A stretch of DNA of 64,000 bases from Clavibacter capsici (GCF_001280205.1 NZ_CP012573.1:1984001-2048000); one strand, 5' to 3'; shown: positions 24,380-34,143, counted from the stretch's first letter. Translations and numbers: made by a program. The notes: generated by a model not told the origin, from the letters alone.

Positions 24380-25987
24380 GTGGGAGCGATCCACCATCCG
24401 CCCCCGCCGCGCGCGGGCCGGCAACCGAACGGAGCGCTGATCGCGCTGAGCACCACCCCGCCTCCCGCGGATCCACGCCGCCCCCGCCGGGACCCCGGTG
24501 CCGCCCGTCCGCCGCGCCAGCGCCGCCGCCGCGTCAACCCGCAGGAGATGCGCGACGTCCGCGCGCGCCTCCGCGGCACCATCTACGAGGGCACCGAACC
24601 CGCGCACGGCCGCCTCGGCGACCTCTACTCGCCGCGCCAGATCGTCGACTTCTGCCTCGACCTCGGCGAGGTGATGCTCGCCTCCGGCGCCGACGTGCGG
24701 GCGGTCGAGATCGCCATCGTCGCCGTCAGCACGAAGTGGAACCTCGCGCCGCTCGAGCTCGACATCACGGGCACGGCCATCACCATCCAGTACGCGCCGC
24801 ACGAGGGTCCCCCGCTCGTGAAGCTGCGCGTCGTCACCGCCGAGGGCAGCGACCTGCACCGGCTCTCGCTCGTGTACCAGATCGTCGACGAGCTGCTCCA
24901 CGACGACCGCGACATGACGAGCGCCGTCGACGGCCTCGTCGAGGTGCTCAAGTCGCCGCCGCGCTGGCCGTCGTGGATCACCGACGCGGCCATGGGCCTC
25001 TTCGGCGTCTCCGTCTCGCTGCAGGCCGGCGGCTCCCTCGCGGGCGCGATCGGCGCGTTCCTGCTCATGATCGGCGTGATGGTGGTCGGTCGGCAGCTGT
25101 CGCGCCGCGGCATCCCGCCGTTCTTCGTCGTCGCCGTGCAGTCGGCGGCCGTCGCCGCGCTCGGCACGCTCGCGATCTGGTCGGGCGTCCTGCCGGCCGG
25201 CAGCGCCGCCGCCATGGTCGCGGCGGTGGTGGTGCTGATCCTCCCCCACGTGACGATCGTCACCTGGGCGCAGGACGCCATCTCGGGCTTCCGCGCCATG
25301 GCGCTGTCGCGGGCCATGATCATCGTGCTCATCGTCGCGGGCATCGCGGTCGGCATCCCGGGCGGCCTGGCGCTGACCGCGGGCGTGGACATCGAGGTGG
25401 ATCCCACCGACATCACCCTCCGCGCGCTCCCCCTCTGGATGCTGCTCATCACCACGTTCTTCGCGGCCGGCGCCACCGGGATCACGCAGGGCGCCAACGC
25501 GCGCGTCATGCCCGTCGCCATCGGGGTCGCGCTCGTCGGCACGGTGTCGCTCTGGCTCCTCAAGGCCGCCGGCGTCCCGCTCCTGGCGGCGACGTTCCTC
25601 GTCGCGACCCTGCTGGGCGCCCTGGGGACGGTGGTCGCCGCGCGTGTCCGGGTGTCGGCCACGGCGATCGCGGTGCCCGCCTTCTGCGGATCCCTCCTCC
25701 CGTCGCTCGCGGTCGCGTCGGCGCTCCTCAACTCGATGGCCGGTACCTCGGGCGCGACGGGCGCGTTCGTCGGCGCGATGGCCACCACCCTCGCGATCGG
25801 CGCGGGCCTGGTGCTCGGCAGCCTCCTCGCGACACCGCAGGCCCGCCGTCACCTCCGCCGCCGCTCCAAGCGCGTGGTGGTGCAGTCGGTGCGGATGGAC
25901 ACCACGCCCATCGGGATCATCCGCGACCCGGCGCTGCTGGATCCGGCGCCCGCCCCCTCGCCCGGCGGCATGACGGACGGCGCCTGA
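24380..25987 (+). CDS. Threonine/serine exporter family protein (ThrE)
   Basis: About 500 residues with an N-terminal soluble ThrE domain (VMLASGADVRAVEIAIVAVS, LDITGTAITIQY) and about ten membrane helices, including GITQGANARVMPVAIG and VPAFCGSLLPSLAVASALLNSM. ThrE exports threonine and serine by proton exchange. The start is uncertain: GTG 24380 is in frame but overlaps a TAGTGT box (24376-24381) that looks like the -10. GGAG at about 24431 precedes a CTG in frame, and ATG 24548 lies further in. Confidence 0.82.
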   Translation: MGAIHHPPPPRAGRQPNGALIALSTTPPPADPRRPRRDPGAARPPRQRRRRVNPQEMRDVRARLRGTIYEGTEPAHGRLGDLYSPRQIVDFCLDLGEVMLASGADVRAVEIAIVAVSTKWNLAPLELDITGTAITIQYAPHEGPPLVKLRVVTAEGSDLHRLSLVYQIVDELLHDDRDMTSAVDGLVEVLKSPPRWPSWITDAAMGLFGVSVSLQAGGSLAGAIGAFLLMIGVMVVGRQLSRRGIPPFFVVAVQSAAVAALGTLAIWSGVLPAGSAAAMVAAVVVLILPHVTIVTWAQDAISGFRAMALSRAMIIVLIVAGIAVGIPGGLALTAGVDIEVDPTDITLRALPLWMLLITTFFAAGATGITQGANARVMPVAIGVALVGTVSLWLLKAAGVPLLAATFLVATLLGALGTVVAARVRVSATAIAVPAFCGSLLPSLAVASALLNSMAGTSGATGAFVGAMATTLAIGAGLVLGSLLATPQARRHLRRRSKRVVVQSVRMDTTPIGIIRDPALLDPAPAPSPGGMTDGA

Positions 25988-26097
25988 CGGCGACCGGGAC
26001 GTGACCACGGCCGGCGCCGACGCCGCTGAGGGCCGGGCATAGCCTGGAGGGACCCGTCCCCACGAGGGACCCCACCCACCCGCGAGGAGGATCCCCC

Positions 26098-27333
26098 ATG
26101 GACGTGCACCCCGGAGTCACCCTGCTGGACGACGACGTGCGGGACGCGCACGAGCTGTTCCGCTCGCTGCACGCGCACCCCGAGCTCTCGATGCAGGAGC
26201 ACGCGACCGCCGCCGCGATCGAGGCGTACCTGGAGGCGATCGGCGCCGAGACGAGCCGCTGCGGCGGCACCGGCGTCGTCGGGATCCTCCGCAACGGCGA
26301 CGGCCCGGTCGTCGCGTTCCGGGCCGACACCGACGGCCTCCCCATCCTCGAGGAGACCGGCCTCGCGCATGCTAGCCGCGACACGGGCATCGACCCGTCG
26401 GGCACGGAGGTGCCGACGATGCACGGCTGCGGCCACGACTTCCACGTGGCCGCCGCGCTCACCACCGCGCAGGCGCTCGCCGCCAACCGCGACGCGTGGG
26501 CCGGCACGGTCGTGTTCGTCTTCCAGCCCGGCGAGGAGACCGGCGAGGGCGCCCGCGCGATGCTCGCCGACGGCCTCTGGGAGCGCGCTCCCCGCCCCGA
26601 GGTGATCCTCGGCCAGCACGTCTTCCCGCTCCCCGTCGGCGTGGTCGCCACGCGCGAGGGGGCCTTCATGAGCATGTCCGACTCGTGGCGGGTGACCGTC
26701 AAGGGCCGCGGCGCGCACGGCTCGCAGCCGCACAACTCCATCGACCCGATCGTCGCGGCCAGCGCCATCGTGCTGCGCCTGCAGACCGTGGTCGCCCGGG
26801 AGATCGACCCGCAGGCCGCGGCCGTCGTGACCGTCGGCACGTTCCAGGCGGGCACGAAGGAGAACATCATCCCCGAGCACGCGGTGCTCGGCCTCAGCAT
26901 CCGGACCTTCGACCCGGCCGTGCGCGACCGCGTGCTCCCGGCGGTGCGGCGGATCATCCTGGCCGAGGCCGCCGCGAGCGGGGCGCCCGAGCCGGAGATC
27001 GAGGAGATCATCTCGTTCCCGCTGAACCGCAACGACCCGGAGGCCACGCGCGGCGTCGTCGCGGCGCTCACGGCGCAGCTCGGCGCCGACCGGGTCGTCG
27101 TGTCGCCGCCCATCATGGGCAGCGAGGACTTCGGGATCCTCGGCGAGGCGATCGGCGTGCCCACCGTGTACTGGGCCTTCGGCGGCGTCGAGCCGGAGGC
27201 GTTCGGCGGCGAGACCCCGCCGCCCGGCAACCACACCCCGCAGTTCGCGCCGACGATGGAGGGCACCATCGAGACGGGCGTCAGGGCCGCGACGGCCGCC
27301 ATCCTCTCGCGCGTCGGCGTCACGCGGGCGTAG
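26098..27333 (+). CDS. M20-family amidohydrolase
   Basis: A 411-residue zinc-dependent amidohydrolase of the M20D group, which cleaves N-acyl amino acids or indole-acetyl and hippuryl conjugates. Metal and catalytic motifs are FRADTDGLPI, TMHGCGHDFHVA, FQPGEETGEGA, QHVFPLPVG, and near the end SEDFG with NHTPQF. The dimerisation domain begins near GRGAHGSQPHNSIDP. ATG 26098 follows GAGGAGG; TAGCCT at about 26040 is a plausible -10. No signal peptide. In a plant-associated bacterium a hormone conjugate is conceivable but not shown. Confidence 0.88.
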   Translation: MDVHPGVTLLDDDVRDAHELFRSLHAHPELSMQEHATAAAIEAYLEAIGAETSRCGGTGVVGILRNGDGPVVAFRADTDGLPILEETGLAHASRDTGIDPSGTEVPTMHGCGHDFHVAAALTTAQALAANRDAWAGTVVFVFQPGEETGEGARAMLADGLWERAPRPEVILGQHVFPLPVGVVATREGAFMSMSDSWRVTVKGRGAHGSQPHNSIDPIVAASAIVLRLQTVVAREIDPQAAAVVTVGTFQAGTKENIIPEHAVLGLSIRTFDPAVRDRVLPAVRRIILAEAAASGAPEPEIEEIISFPLNRNDPEATRGVVAALTAQLGADRVVVSPPIMGSEDFGILGEAIGVPTVYWAFGGVEPEAFGGETPPPGNHTPQFAPTMEGTIETGVRAATAAILSRVGVTRA

Positions 27334-27406
27334 GGGGCGCCGGACACGCTGATCGCCGGGGCCGTCGTCCTCCCGGTGCTCGGCGCGATCGCCGGGTACG
27401 GCGCGG

Positions 27407-27898
27407 TCAGCGGCGGGCGCGCCTGTTCCGCCAGGCCGACCAGGCGCCCGTGGACCAGAGCGCCCAGATCACGAGGAGCGGCTGGAACACGAGCCGGATG
27501 GCGCGCGCCGCGTCGGTCTCCAGGCCGAACGCGGGCGTGCGCGTGACGAGCTGCGAGATGTTGCCCGGGAAGATCGCGACGAAGAACGCCGCCACCACGA
27601 GCCCGACCCACACGCGCCAGCGGCCGAGCAGCACGAGCGACAGGCCGAGCAGGATCTCCACCACGCCCGACGCGAGCACCACGAAGTCGGGATCCATCGG
27701 CAGCCAGGTCGGCACCTGCGCCTGGAACGACTGCCGTGCGACCGTGAGGTGGCCCGTGCCCGCCATGACCAGCACGACGCCGAGGAGGATCCGGGCCAGG
27801 GTGCGCGGGATCGAGCGGCGGCCGCCGTCCGGGGCGATGCGCCGATCCGCCTCCCGCTCGTCGGCGGACGTCGGGCGGGGTGCGGGGCGCGAGGTCAT
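27407..27898 (-). CDS. DoxX-like membrane protein
   Basis: A 163-residue protein with four membrane helices in the pattern of DoxX-like proteins: LARILLGVVLVMAGTGHLT, then FVVLASGVVEILLGLSLVLL, VVAAFFVAIFPGNISQLVT and a last helix before the basic end. The first 30 residues are hydrophilic. Start ATG 27898. It is isolated between convergent and divergent neighbours, and its biochemical role is unknown. Confidence 0.75.
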   Translation of the reverse strand: MTSRPAPRPTSADEREADRRIAPDGGRRSIPRTLARILLGVVLVMAGTGHLTVARQSFQAQVPTWLPMDPDFVVLASGVVEILLGLSLVLLGRWRVWVGLVVAAFFVAIFPGNISQLVTRTPAFGLETDAARAIRLVFQPLLVIWALWSTGAWSAWRNRRARR

Positions 27899-28031
27899 GC
27901 CCCCAGTCTGACCGGCCGCGGATGTGCGCGCGGCTGTTCGCCGTCCGCTCGCGGCGGCGCGCCCCGCGGTTACCGTCGGGGACCCGCCCCGCCCTCCCGG
28001 CGGGCGGTTCCCCCCGATGGAAAGGCCGTCC

Positions 28032-29033
28032 ATGACGCATCCGCACCGCTCCGCCGCGCGCCTGATCGCCCGCGCCCTCCTGCACCGTCCGGCCCTCGGC
28101 GCCGCCGCGGGCCTCGCCGGCCTGCTCGCCCTCACGGCCGTGTCGCCGGCGGCCGCGGCGACGACCGACGACGGGACCCCAGCGCCCACGACCGTGACCC
28201 GATCCGCTGCGGACGCGGCCGACGCCGTCGCCTTCTGGACCCCGGAGCGGCTCGCGGGAGCGGCGTCCCCGGTGCTCACGCGGGCCACCGGCACGCCGGG
28301 CACCGTCGACGACGTGCCCTCCGCGGACGAGCTCACCACGTCGGCGGCCCGCGAGCAGCGCCGCGCCCGCCCCGTGATCCCGGTCGCCCAGGAGGTGGAT
28401 CCGGTGCCGCACATCGGCGTGGTCGCCTACGTCGTCGACGGGAAGGAGATGAGCTGCACGGACAACGCCGTCGAGTCCGCGAACGGCCTCACGGTCGCCA
28501 CCGCGGGCCACTGCGCCTTCCCGGGAAAGGACCCGTCGAAGATGGTCTTCGTGCCCGGCTACGTGAAGGGCCAGCCGTACACCGTGTGGCCGGTCACCTC
28601 GGTGACGCTGCCGGCCGGCTGGCGCGAGACGCTGGATCCGGCGCGCGACACCGCGTTCCTCACGGTCGGCAGCCCCGACGGGCGCACGCTCACCGAGGCG
28701 GTCGGCGCCTCCCCCGTGGAGTTCCACCAGCCGCGCACGCACTACACGACGGTCATCGGCTACCCCGCCGTGGGCCGGTTCACGGGTGACGCGCCCTTCC
28801 TCTGCAGCGGATTCGCGCGCGCCACGCACCTGGAGGGCCAGACCGGCCAGGAGCTCGACTGCGACATGAAGGAGGGCGCGTCCGGCGCGCCGTTCCTCGA
28901 CGGGTCGGGTCCGGACGCCCGCCAGTACAGCGTGCTGTCCGGCGGACTCGACGAGGAGCCCCTCGTGGTCGCGCCCGTCTGGGACCGCGTCATCGAGGCG
29001 GCCTACCGCGTCGCCCAGTCGCGCGTCGGGTGA
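28032..29033 (+). CDS. Secreted trypsin-like serine protease (Pat-1/Chp/Ppa family), copy 1
   Basis: A 333-residue exported protease. A signal peptide ends near AAA (residue 43), then a pro-region of about 75 residues. The S1 catalytic triad is visible: His in TVATAGHCAF, Asp in PARDTAFLTV, Ser in KEGASGAPFLDGS. Two Cys near the His and two near the Ser fit disulfides. This is the family to which the Clavibacter virulence protease Pat-1 and the chromosomal Chp/Ppa proteins belong. It is the most divergent of the three copies here (EGASGAP rather than GxSGGP). TACCGT at 27971 is a candidate -10. Confidence 0.87.
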   Translation: MTHPHRSAARLIARALLHRPALGAAAGLAGLLALTAVSPAAAATTDDGTPAPTTVTRSAADAADAVAFWTPERLAGAASPVLTRATGTPGTVDDVPSADELTTSAAREQRRARPVIPVAQEVDPVPHIGVVAYVVDGKEMSCTDNAVESANGLTVATAGHCAFPGKDPSKMVFVPGYVKGQPYTVWPVTSVTLPAGWRETLDPARDTAFLTVGSPDGRTLTEAVGASPVEFHQPRTHYTTVIGYPAVGRFTGDAPFLCSGFARATHLEGQTGQELDCDMKEGASGAPFLDGSGPDARQYSVLSGGLDEEPLVVAPVWDRVIEAAYRVAQSRVG

Positions 29034-29036
29034 TCC

Positions 29037-29081
29037 GCGTCGGGTCGCGCGCCGCGTCCGCCGAGGCGCGCGACCCGACGC
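29037..29081. terminator. Bidirectional hairpin terminator
   Basis: Perfect 17-bp arms (29037-29053 and 29065-29081) surround an 11-base loop between the convergent protease and membrane-protein genes. Confidence 0.75.
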
Positions 29082-29108
29082 CGTCCCGGCCGGAGACGTC
29101 GCGTGGCG

Positions 29109-30242
29109 TCAGCCGGACACCAGCACGGCGATCCAGCCCGCGACGAACAGCAGGATCGGCACGCCGAACGCGATGACGCCGCCGAGCGTCGGGGTCATCC
29201 GCAGCCGGCGCACCGACCGCGGCCGGGAGGCGCGCGCCGCGTCGGGCAGGCCCAGCGCCTCGACCACCGCGTCGAGGGCGGACGGGTCCTCGGGCCGCTC
29301 GATCGGATCCGCCCGCCAACGCTCCCACCGGTCGACCTTCGCCACGAGCGCGGTCGTCGCCTCGATCACGTCGCGCCAGCGCTCGGGGTCGCGCGTCACG
29401 ACGTCGTCGAAGGAGGTGAGCAGCAGCCGGTCGCCGACGACCTCGACGTCGAGGCCGCGCACGCGGTCGATGAGCAGGGCGAGGATGTCGGGCGTGAAGA
29501 GGTAGAGGGCGTCGCGCTCGCTGCCGGCCGGGCAGTACAGCGCGTAGTGGCGGTCGAAGTCGCCCTCGAGCGCCAGGCGCTGCTCCCGCTCCGGCCGCGA
29601 CATCATCGTCAGCGCGCGGCGGAGGATCCCCCGCCGGGCGATCACGCGGATGTGCGGCATCTCGTGCGCGAGCCGGATCATGGCGTAGCCGCCGAAGCGC
29701 GGCGCCCCCTCGCGCCGCCCAGCCGTGACGATCTCGTGGTTGCCGTACTCCACGCCGGGCGCCCGGGTCGGCCGCATCACGCGCGTGAGGTCGAAGTACC
29801 GGCGGGCGGATCCGAAGTGCCCGTCCGACATCGGCCCCGGAAGGTACGTCATGCCGTTCGCCTCGGCGAAGCGGACGAGCCGCAGGTGGGCGCGGTAGCC
29901 GCCGCGGCGCTCGTGCGAGCGGATCACCCAGCTGCCGAAGACGACCAGCATGATGAGGGGCACCGCGGCGATCAGGGCCTGCCACGACGCCTCGCTGGCG
30001 GCGTCGGGGGCACCCTCCTCCAGCGTCTCCGCCATGATCGACGCGAGCAGGACGACCATCAGGGCGCTCACCCCCGCGAGGGAGGTCATGAGCGCGGTGC
30101 GCGCCGTCACGCCGATCCCCTCCGCCTCCGGGTGCTCGCGCCGGAACTCCCGGCGGAAGGCGCGGAGGTCGCGTCGGCGGATGCGGTCGGTGAGCGGATC
30201 CGTGTCCAGCCGGGCCCGCGTGAGCGCGCGCCTGCGGCTCAC
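29109..30242 (-). CDS. Hypothetical membrane protein, paralogue of the upstream gene
   Basis: A 377-residue protein. A basic N-terminal stretch (DLRAFRREFRREHP) precedes two hydrophobic helices (about residues 45-110). A soluble domain follows with YLPGPMSDGHFG, GVEYGNHEI, LALEGDFDRHYALYCP and ALYLFTPDILALLIDR, and one helix closes the C-terminus. The EGDF...LTP-like core resembles DUF3137-type proteins. GTG 30242 overlaps the stop of the neighbouring paralogue (GTGA). Function is unknown. Confidence 0.75.
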   Translation of the reverse strand: MSRRRALTRARLDTDPLTDRIRRRDLRAFRREFRREHPEAEGIGVTARTALMTSLAGVSALMVVLLASIMAETLEEGAPDAASEASWQALIAAVPLIMLVVFGSWVIRSHERRGGYRAHLRLVRFAEANGMTYLPGPMSDGHFGSARRYFDLTRVMRPTRAPGVEYGNHEIVTAGRREGAPRFGGYAMIRLAHEMPHIRVIARRGILRRALTMMSRPEREQRLALEGDFDRHYALYCPAGSERDALYLFTPDILALLIDRVRGLDVEVVGDRLLLTSFDDVVTRDPERWRDVIEATTALVAKVDRWERWRADPIERPEDPSALDAVVEALGLPDAARASRPRSVRRLRMTPTLGGVIAFGVPILLFVAGWIAVLVSG

Positions 30243-31402
30243 GGCAGCGTGGTGATCAGGAAGCCGAGGCCGAGGAAGACCGCGGCGAGCGCGATGAGCA
30301 GGAGGAGCCCGAGCGTCGGCCGCATCCGCAGGCGACGACCCGCGGCCGCCACGCCGCGCCGGCGACGACCCCGGCGCCGGGCCTTCCCGGGCTCCGGCAC
30401 GGCGAGCGCCTCGTCGGACGCCGTGAGCACCGACGCCTCCTCGCCCTCGAGCGACCGCAGCCGGTCGTCGCGCCAGCGCTCCCAGCGGTCGACCTTCGCC
30501 ATCAGGGCGGCGGTCGCGTCGATCACGTCGCGCCAGCGGTCGGGATCCAGCGTCACCATGTCGGCCGGCGAGCGCAGCAGCAGGCGATCGCCGCGGATCT
30601 CCACGTCGAAGCCGCGCACCCGGTCGACGAGCACGGCCATGACGTCCGGCGTGAAGAGGTAGAGGGCGTCGCGCTCGTAGCCGTCGGGGCAGTAGAGCGC
30701 GGCGTGCCGGTCGAAGTCGCCCTCGAGCTCGAGGCGCTGGGAGCGCGCGACGTCGATGGTCGGCGTCAGCTCGCGGCGCAGCCGCGTGCGGTTCGAGATC
30801 ACCTGGATGTGCGGGAGCTCGCGGCGCAGGCCGATCATCGCGTAGCCGCCGTACTGGGTGATGCCGTGGAAGTTCGAGCCCTGGTTCAGCTCGTGGTTGC
30901 CGAACTCGACGGGGCGGGCGGTGCGCGGCCGCATGATCCGCGTGAGGTACATGCCGCGCGCCGCGAGCTCGCCCATGTGCGCGTCGGAGAGCGGGCCGGG
31001 CGTGTAGCTCAGGCCGTTGACCCGCCCGAAGCGCGTGAGGCGGTAGTGGGCGCGGATCGTGCTGCGGCGGCGGCGGGTGCGGATCAGGTACCAGACGAAG
31101 AAGACGCCCGCACCGAACAGGGGCATCGCGAACACGGCCATGCCGAGGGAGTCGCCGCGCGTCTGGGCGTCCTCGGCGATGATCGCGGAGACGCCGCCCC
31201 CGAGGAGCAGCAGGCCGCCGAGCGGGAGGGCGAACACGGCGGCGATGCCCATGCCGATCCGGCCGAGGAGGAAAAGCGGGGACACGAGCACCGGGAACCG
31301 CGCGCGGAACTCGCGGCGGAACCGACGGAGGTCCGCGCGGTCGATGCGGCCGGTCAGCGGCGTCGTGTCCAGCTGCGGTCGGCTGGGCGCGTGCGTCGTC
31401 AT
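30239..31402 (-). CDS. Hypothetical membrane protein, tandem paralogue
   Basis: A 387-residue protein with the same plan as its downstream neighbour: DLRRFRREFRARFP, two helices (about residues 40-105), a soluble domain (YTPGPLSDAHMG, PVEFGNHELNQG, LELEGDFDRHAALYCP, ALYLFTPDVMAVLVDR) and a final helix after an Arg-rich stretch. The soluble cores are clearly homologous, so the pair arose by tandem duplication and is co-translated. ATG 31402 lies behind AGGGG. Confidence 0.75.
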   Translation of the reverse strand: MTTHAPSRPQLDTTPLTGRIDRADLRRFRREFRARFPVLVSPLFLLGRIGMGIAAVFALPLGGLLLLGGGVSAIIAEDAQTRGDSLGMAVFAMPLFGAGVFFVWYLIRTRRRRSTIRAHYRLTRFGRVNGLSYTPGPLSDAHMGELAARGMYLTRIMRPRTARPVEFGNHELNQGSNFHGITQYGGYAMIGLRRELPHIQVISNRTRLRRELTPTIDVARSQRLELEGDFDRHAALYCPDGYERDALYLFTPDVMAVLVDRVRGFDVEIRGDRLLLRSPADMVTLDPDRWRDVIDATAALMAKVDRWERWRDDRLRSLEGEEASVLTASDEALAVPEPGKARRRGRRRRGVAAAGRRLRMRPTLGLLLLIALAAVFLGLGFLITTLP

Positions 31403-31537
31403 GGGTCCCCTCGTCCTCGCGGCGTCGCGGCCGCCCGTCCACCGTACCGAGGGCGGGAGCGGCGACCGGGCGCGTGGACGCCCCCAGCTCGGGCGGCACG
31501 GGCGGCACGGCCAGCCCGGGCGGCGCGCCGCGGCGGC

Positions 31538-32776
31538 TCAGCGCGGGAACGCCGTCGCGCCCACCTTCTCGTAAGCGGCCCACGCGTCGACCGGGCCGCG
31601 GCCCGCGACCGCGAACTCGCCGATCGCGCGCGCCTTGTAGATCGCCGGGTTGTGGCTCGCGACGACGCGGGCGTTCCGCCAGTGCCGGTCCAGCGCGCGC
31701 TCGCGGAACGTGGCGGACGCTCCCCCGACCTCGAACAGCAGTGTCGCCGCGGCGGGCACCTGGTCGACCGCGTGCACCTGCGCCTGGTAGACCGCGTTCT
31801 CCGCCGCGTCGAGCGTCGGCCGGTCGAGCGCCTCGCCCGGAGGGGCGGTCGCGACGGCCGCGTCGAGGCGGGCGGCCGCCGCGAGGGTGGCGGCGCGCAC
31901 CGTGAAGGCGGTCGTGGAGATCCGGCCGACGACGTCGAGCACCTGCGGGTCGTCTCTGGGGAGCGCGGCGTTCGCGTGGATGTAGGTGCGCGTGCGGCTC
32001 CGCACGTACGCGACCGCGTCGCGCTCCACCTCCTCGGCGATCCCCGCCAGCACGGCCACGAGGTGCAGCTGGTAGAAGGCCTGGATGTGGCTCAGCGGCG
32101 CCTCGCGGTAGGCCGTGACGGTGACCGGATCCACCTCCACCCCCTCGAAGGTGGTGGTGCCGCTCGCGGTGAGGGTCTGGCCGAACGCGTCCCAGTCGTC
32201 GACCGCGGTGACGCCCGGCGCGTCGGTGGGGATCGCGAGGGTCACCCGCTCGACGCCGTCGGGGGCCCGGCGGCCGGCGGCGAGGTAGATCCAGTCGGAG
32301 TAGAGCGTGCCGGTGGAGTAGTACTTGGTGCCGTCGAGGAACCAGCGGCCGTCGCGCTCGGTGAGCGTCGTGGAGATGTCGGCGAGCGTGTTGCCGGTCT
32401 GCTCGCTCGTGGCGTTGCCGACGATGGCGCCGTCGGCGACGCGGCGGATCCACTCCGCGCGCGCCGGACCGGGCGGCCGGCGCAGCACGAGCTCGACGTA
32501 GCCGAAGTGGCCGCGGAGCAGGTGGCCGACGTTCGCGTCGGCGGCCGACAGCTCGACCACGAGCTCGACGAGCTGGGCCAGGGACGCGCCGCGGCCGCCG
32601 TCGGCGACGGGCAGGCGGATCGCGCCGAAGCGGGCCGCGCGGAGGAGCGCGACGGCGTCGAAGGCCAGCTGCCGGTCGCGCTCGCGGGCGACGGCGCCCG
32701 CGCGGATCCGGTCGAACAGCGGCAGGAACTCGGCCCGCAGGTCGGCGGTCGACGTGCCGGTCGCGGCCTCCGTCAC
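31538..32776 (-). CDS. Acyl-CoA dehydrogenase-fold flavoenzyme (SfnB/DszC-like)
   Basis: A 412-residue flavoprotein with the acyl-CoA dehydrogenase fold, closest to the monooxygenase branch (SfnB, DszC) that uses reduced FMN on organosulfur compounds. Segments include AANVGHLLRGHFGYVEL, GNATSEQTGNTLADISTTL, WFLDGTKYYSTGTLYSDWIY and the C-terminal RHWRNARVVASHNPAIYKAR. It follows the LLM monooxygenase gene with an ATGA overlap, the classic pairing for sulfone or sulfonate use. The natural substrate is unknown. Confidence 0.83.
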   Translation of the reverse strand: MTEAATGTSTADLRAEFLPLFDRIRAGAVARERDRQLAFDAVALLRAARFGAIRLPVADGGRGASLAQLVELVVELSAADANVGHLLRGHFGYVELVLRRPPGPARAEWIRRVADGAIVGNATSEQTGNTLADISTTLTERDGRWFLDGTKYYSTGTLYSDWIYLAAGRRAPDGVERVTLAIPTDAPGVTAVDDWDAFGQTLTASGTTTFEGVEVDPVTVTAYREAPLSHIQAFYQLHLVAVLAGIAEEVERDAVAYVRSRTRTYIHANAALPRDDPQVLDVVGRISTTAFTVRAATLAAAARLDAAVATAPPGEALDRPTLDAAENAVYQAQVHAVDQVPAAATLLFEVGGASATFRERALDRHWRNARVVASHNPAIYKARAIGEFAVAGRGPVDAWAAYEKVGATAFPR

Positions 32777-34143
32777 GAGAACGCGCCCCGGTACGCCGCC
32801 GCCGGGTGCGACTCGGGCAGCCGGTCGCGACCCGTGAGCTTGTGCCGGAGCGTGCCCGGCTCGTACTCGCGCTGCTGCAGGCCGCGCTCCTGGAGCACGG
32901 GCGTGACGTGGTCGACGAAGTCCTCGTAGCTGCCGGGCAGGGTCCAGTTGATGACGTTGATCCCGTCGACGCCCGCCTCCTGCCAGCCCGCGAGCACGTC
33001 GGCGATCTGCTCGGGCGTGCCCACGACGCGGCCGCGCAGCTTCGCGGAGAGCCGCGCGAGGTCGGCGATGGTCGGCTCGCGGTCGGGCGACGCCTCGCGC
33101 AGCCAGTTGAGGTGGCTCTGCCCCGCCTGCGTCTCGACCTGGCTGAGCGGGGTGGCGGGATCGAGCTGCTCACCCGTCTTCGGGTCGAAGCCGAGGTTGG
33201 AGTGCAGGAGGAACCCGTCGGCGGAGAGGTACTCGTCGATCTCCGCCTCGTTGCGCTTCGCCTCCTCCTCCGTACTGCCCGTGATGAAGGACAGGCCGAG
33301 CCAGAACGAGAGGTCGTCCGCGCGTCGGCCGGTGTCCACGGCGAGCGCCCGGGTGTCCTCGATGAGGGCGCGGGTCTTCTCCGGGGTCGACGACAGGATG
33401 AACTGCGCCTCCGCGTTCCGGGCGGCGAAGCGGCGGCCGACGGGCGAGGATCCGGCCTGGAAGAGCACGGGCGTGCGCTGCGGCGACGGCGACGACAGGT
33501 GCGGGCCGGCGACCCTGTAGCGCGGCCCCTCGTGGTCGATGCGGTGGATCCTCGACGCGTCCGAGAACACCCCGCGCTCCTTGTCGCGCTGGAGCGCGTC
33601 GTCGTCCCACGAGCCCTCCCACAGCTTGTAGACGACGTCGAGGTACTCGTCCGCCCAGGCGTACCGGGCGTCGTGGTCCTCGAGGCCGTCGTGCCCGAAG
33701 TTGCGGGCGGCGCCGTCGAGCGCGCTCGTGACGACGTTCCAGGCGATGCGCCCCTTCGTGATGTGGTCGAGCGTGGAGACCTTGCGCGCGAAGTCGAAGG
33801 GGTGCGCCTGCAGCACCGAGCTCGTGAACGCGAAGCCCAGGTGCTCGGTGCTCACGGCGAGCGCGGAGATCAGCACGGACGGGTCGTTGCTCGGGAACTG
33901 GAGGCCCTCGCGCGCGTTGACGTCGTAGGCGCCGTCGCCCGGGCCGTAGAGGCCCACCACGTCGGCGAAGAACATCGCGTCGAAGCGGCCGCGCTCGAGG
34001 GTCCTCGCGAGGTCCACCCAGAGCTCGACGTCGTCGAACTCGTGCTGCCGGGCGGACGGGTGCCGCCACAGCCCGTGCTGGATGTGGCTGGCGGTGTTCA
34101 TCACGAACGCGGCGAAGCGGAGCGGGGGCCGGGCGTCGGGCAT
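32773..34143 (-). CDS. LLM flavin monooxygenase of the NtaA/SnaA/DszA family
   Basis: A 456-residue enzyme of the NtaA/SnaA/DszA/SoxA group, which oxidises nitrilotriacetate, sulfones or related compounds with FMNH2 from a partner reductase. It starts RFAAFVMNTASHIQHGLWRH and has GRIAWNVVTS, LYKLWEGSWDDDAL-like substrate-loop sequence, SPQRTPVLFQAGSSPVG and GTPEQIADVL, all typical. No flavin reductase gene lies next to it. ATG 34143 follows GAGAGGA. A CGTCACAC element at 34213 lies upstream. Confidence 0.87.
   Translation of the reverse strand: MPDARPPLRFAAFVMNTASHIQHGLWRHPSARQHEFDDVELWVDLARTLERGRFDAMFFADVVGLYGPGDGAYDVNAREGLQFPSNDPSVLISALAVSTEHLGFAFTSSVLQAHPFDFARKVSTLDHITKGRIAWNVVTSALDGAARNFGHDGLEDHDARYAWADEYLDVVYKLWEGSWDDDALQRDKERGVFSDASRIHRIDHEGPRYRVAGPHLSSPSPQRTPVLFQAGSSPVGRRFAARNAEAQFILSSTPEKTRALIEDTRALAVDTGRRADDLSFWLGLSFITGSTEEEAKRNEAEIDEYLSADGFLLHSNLGFDPKTGEQLDPATPLSQVETQAGQSHLNWLREASPDREPTIADLARLSAKLRGRVVGTPEQIADVLAGWQEAGVDGINVINWTLPGSYEDFVDHVTPVLQERGLQQREYEPGTLRHKLTGRDRLPESHPAAAYRGAFS

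Noticed and set aside
29109-33173. Very long minus-strand open frame across four genes
   Set aside because: It only extends one true membrane-protein gene through neighbours in a wrong frame. High GC leaves few stops. The real proteins each have their own conserved motifs and starts.
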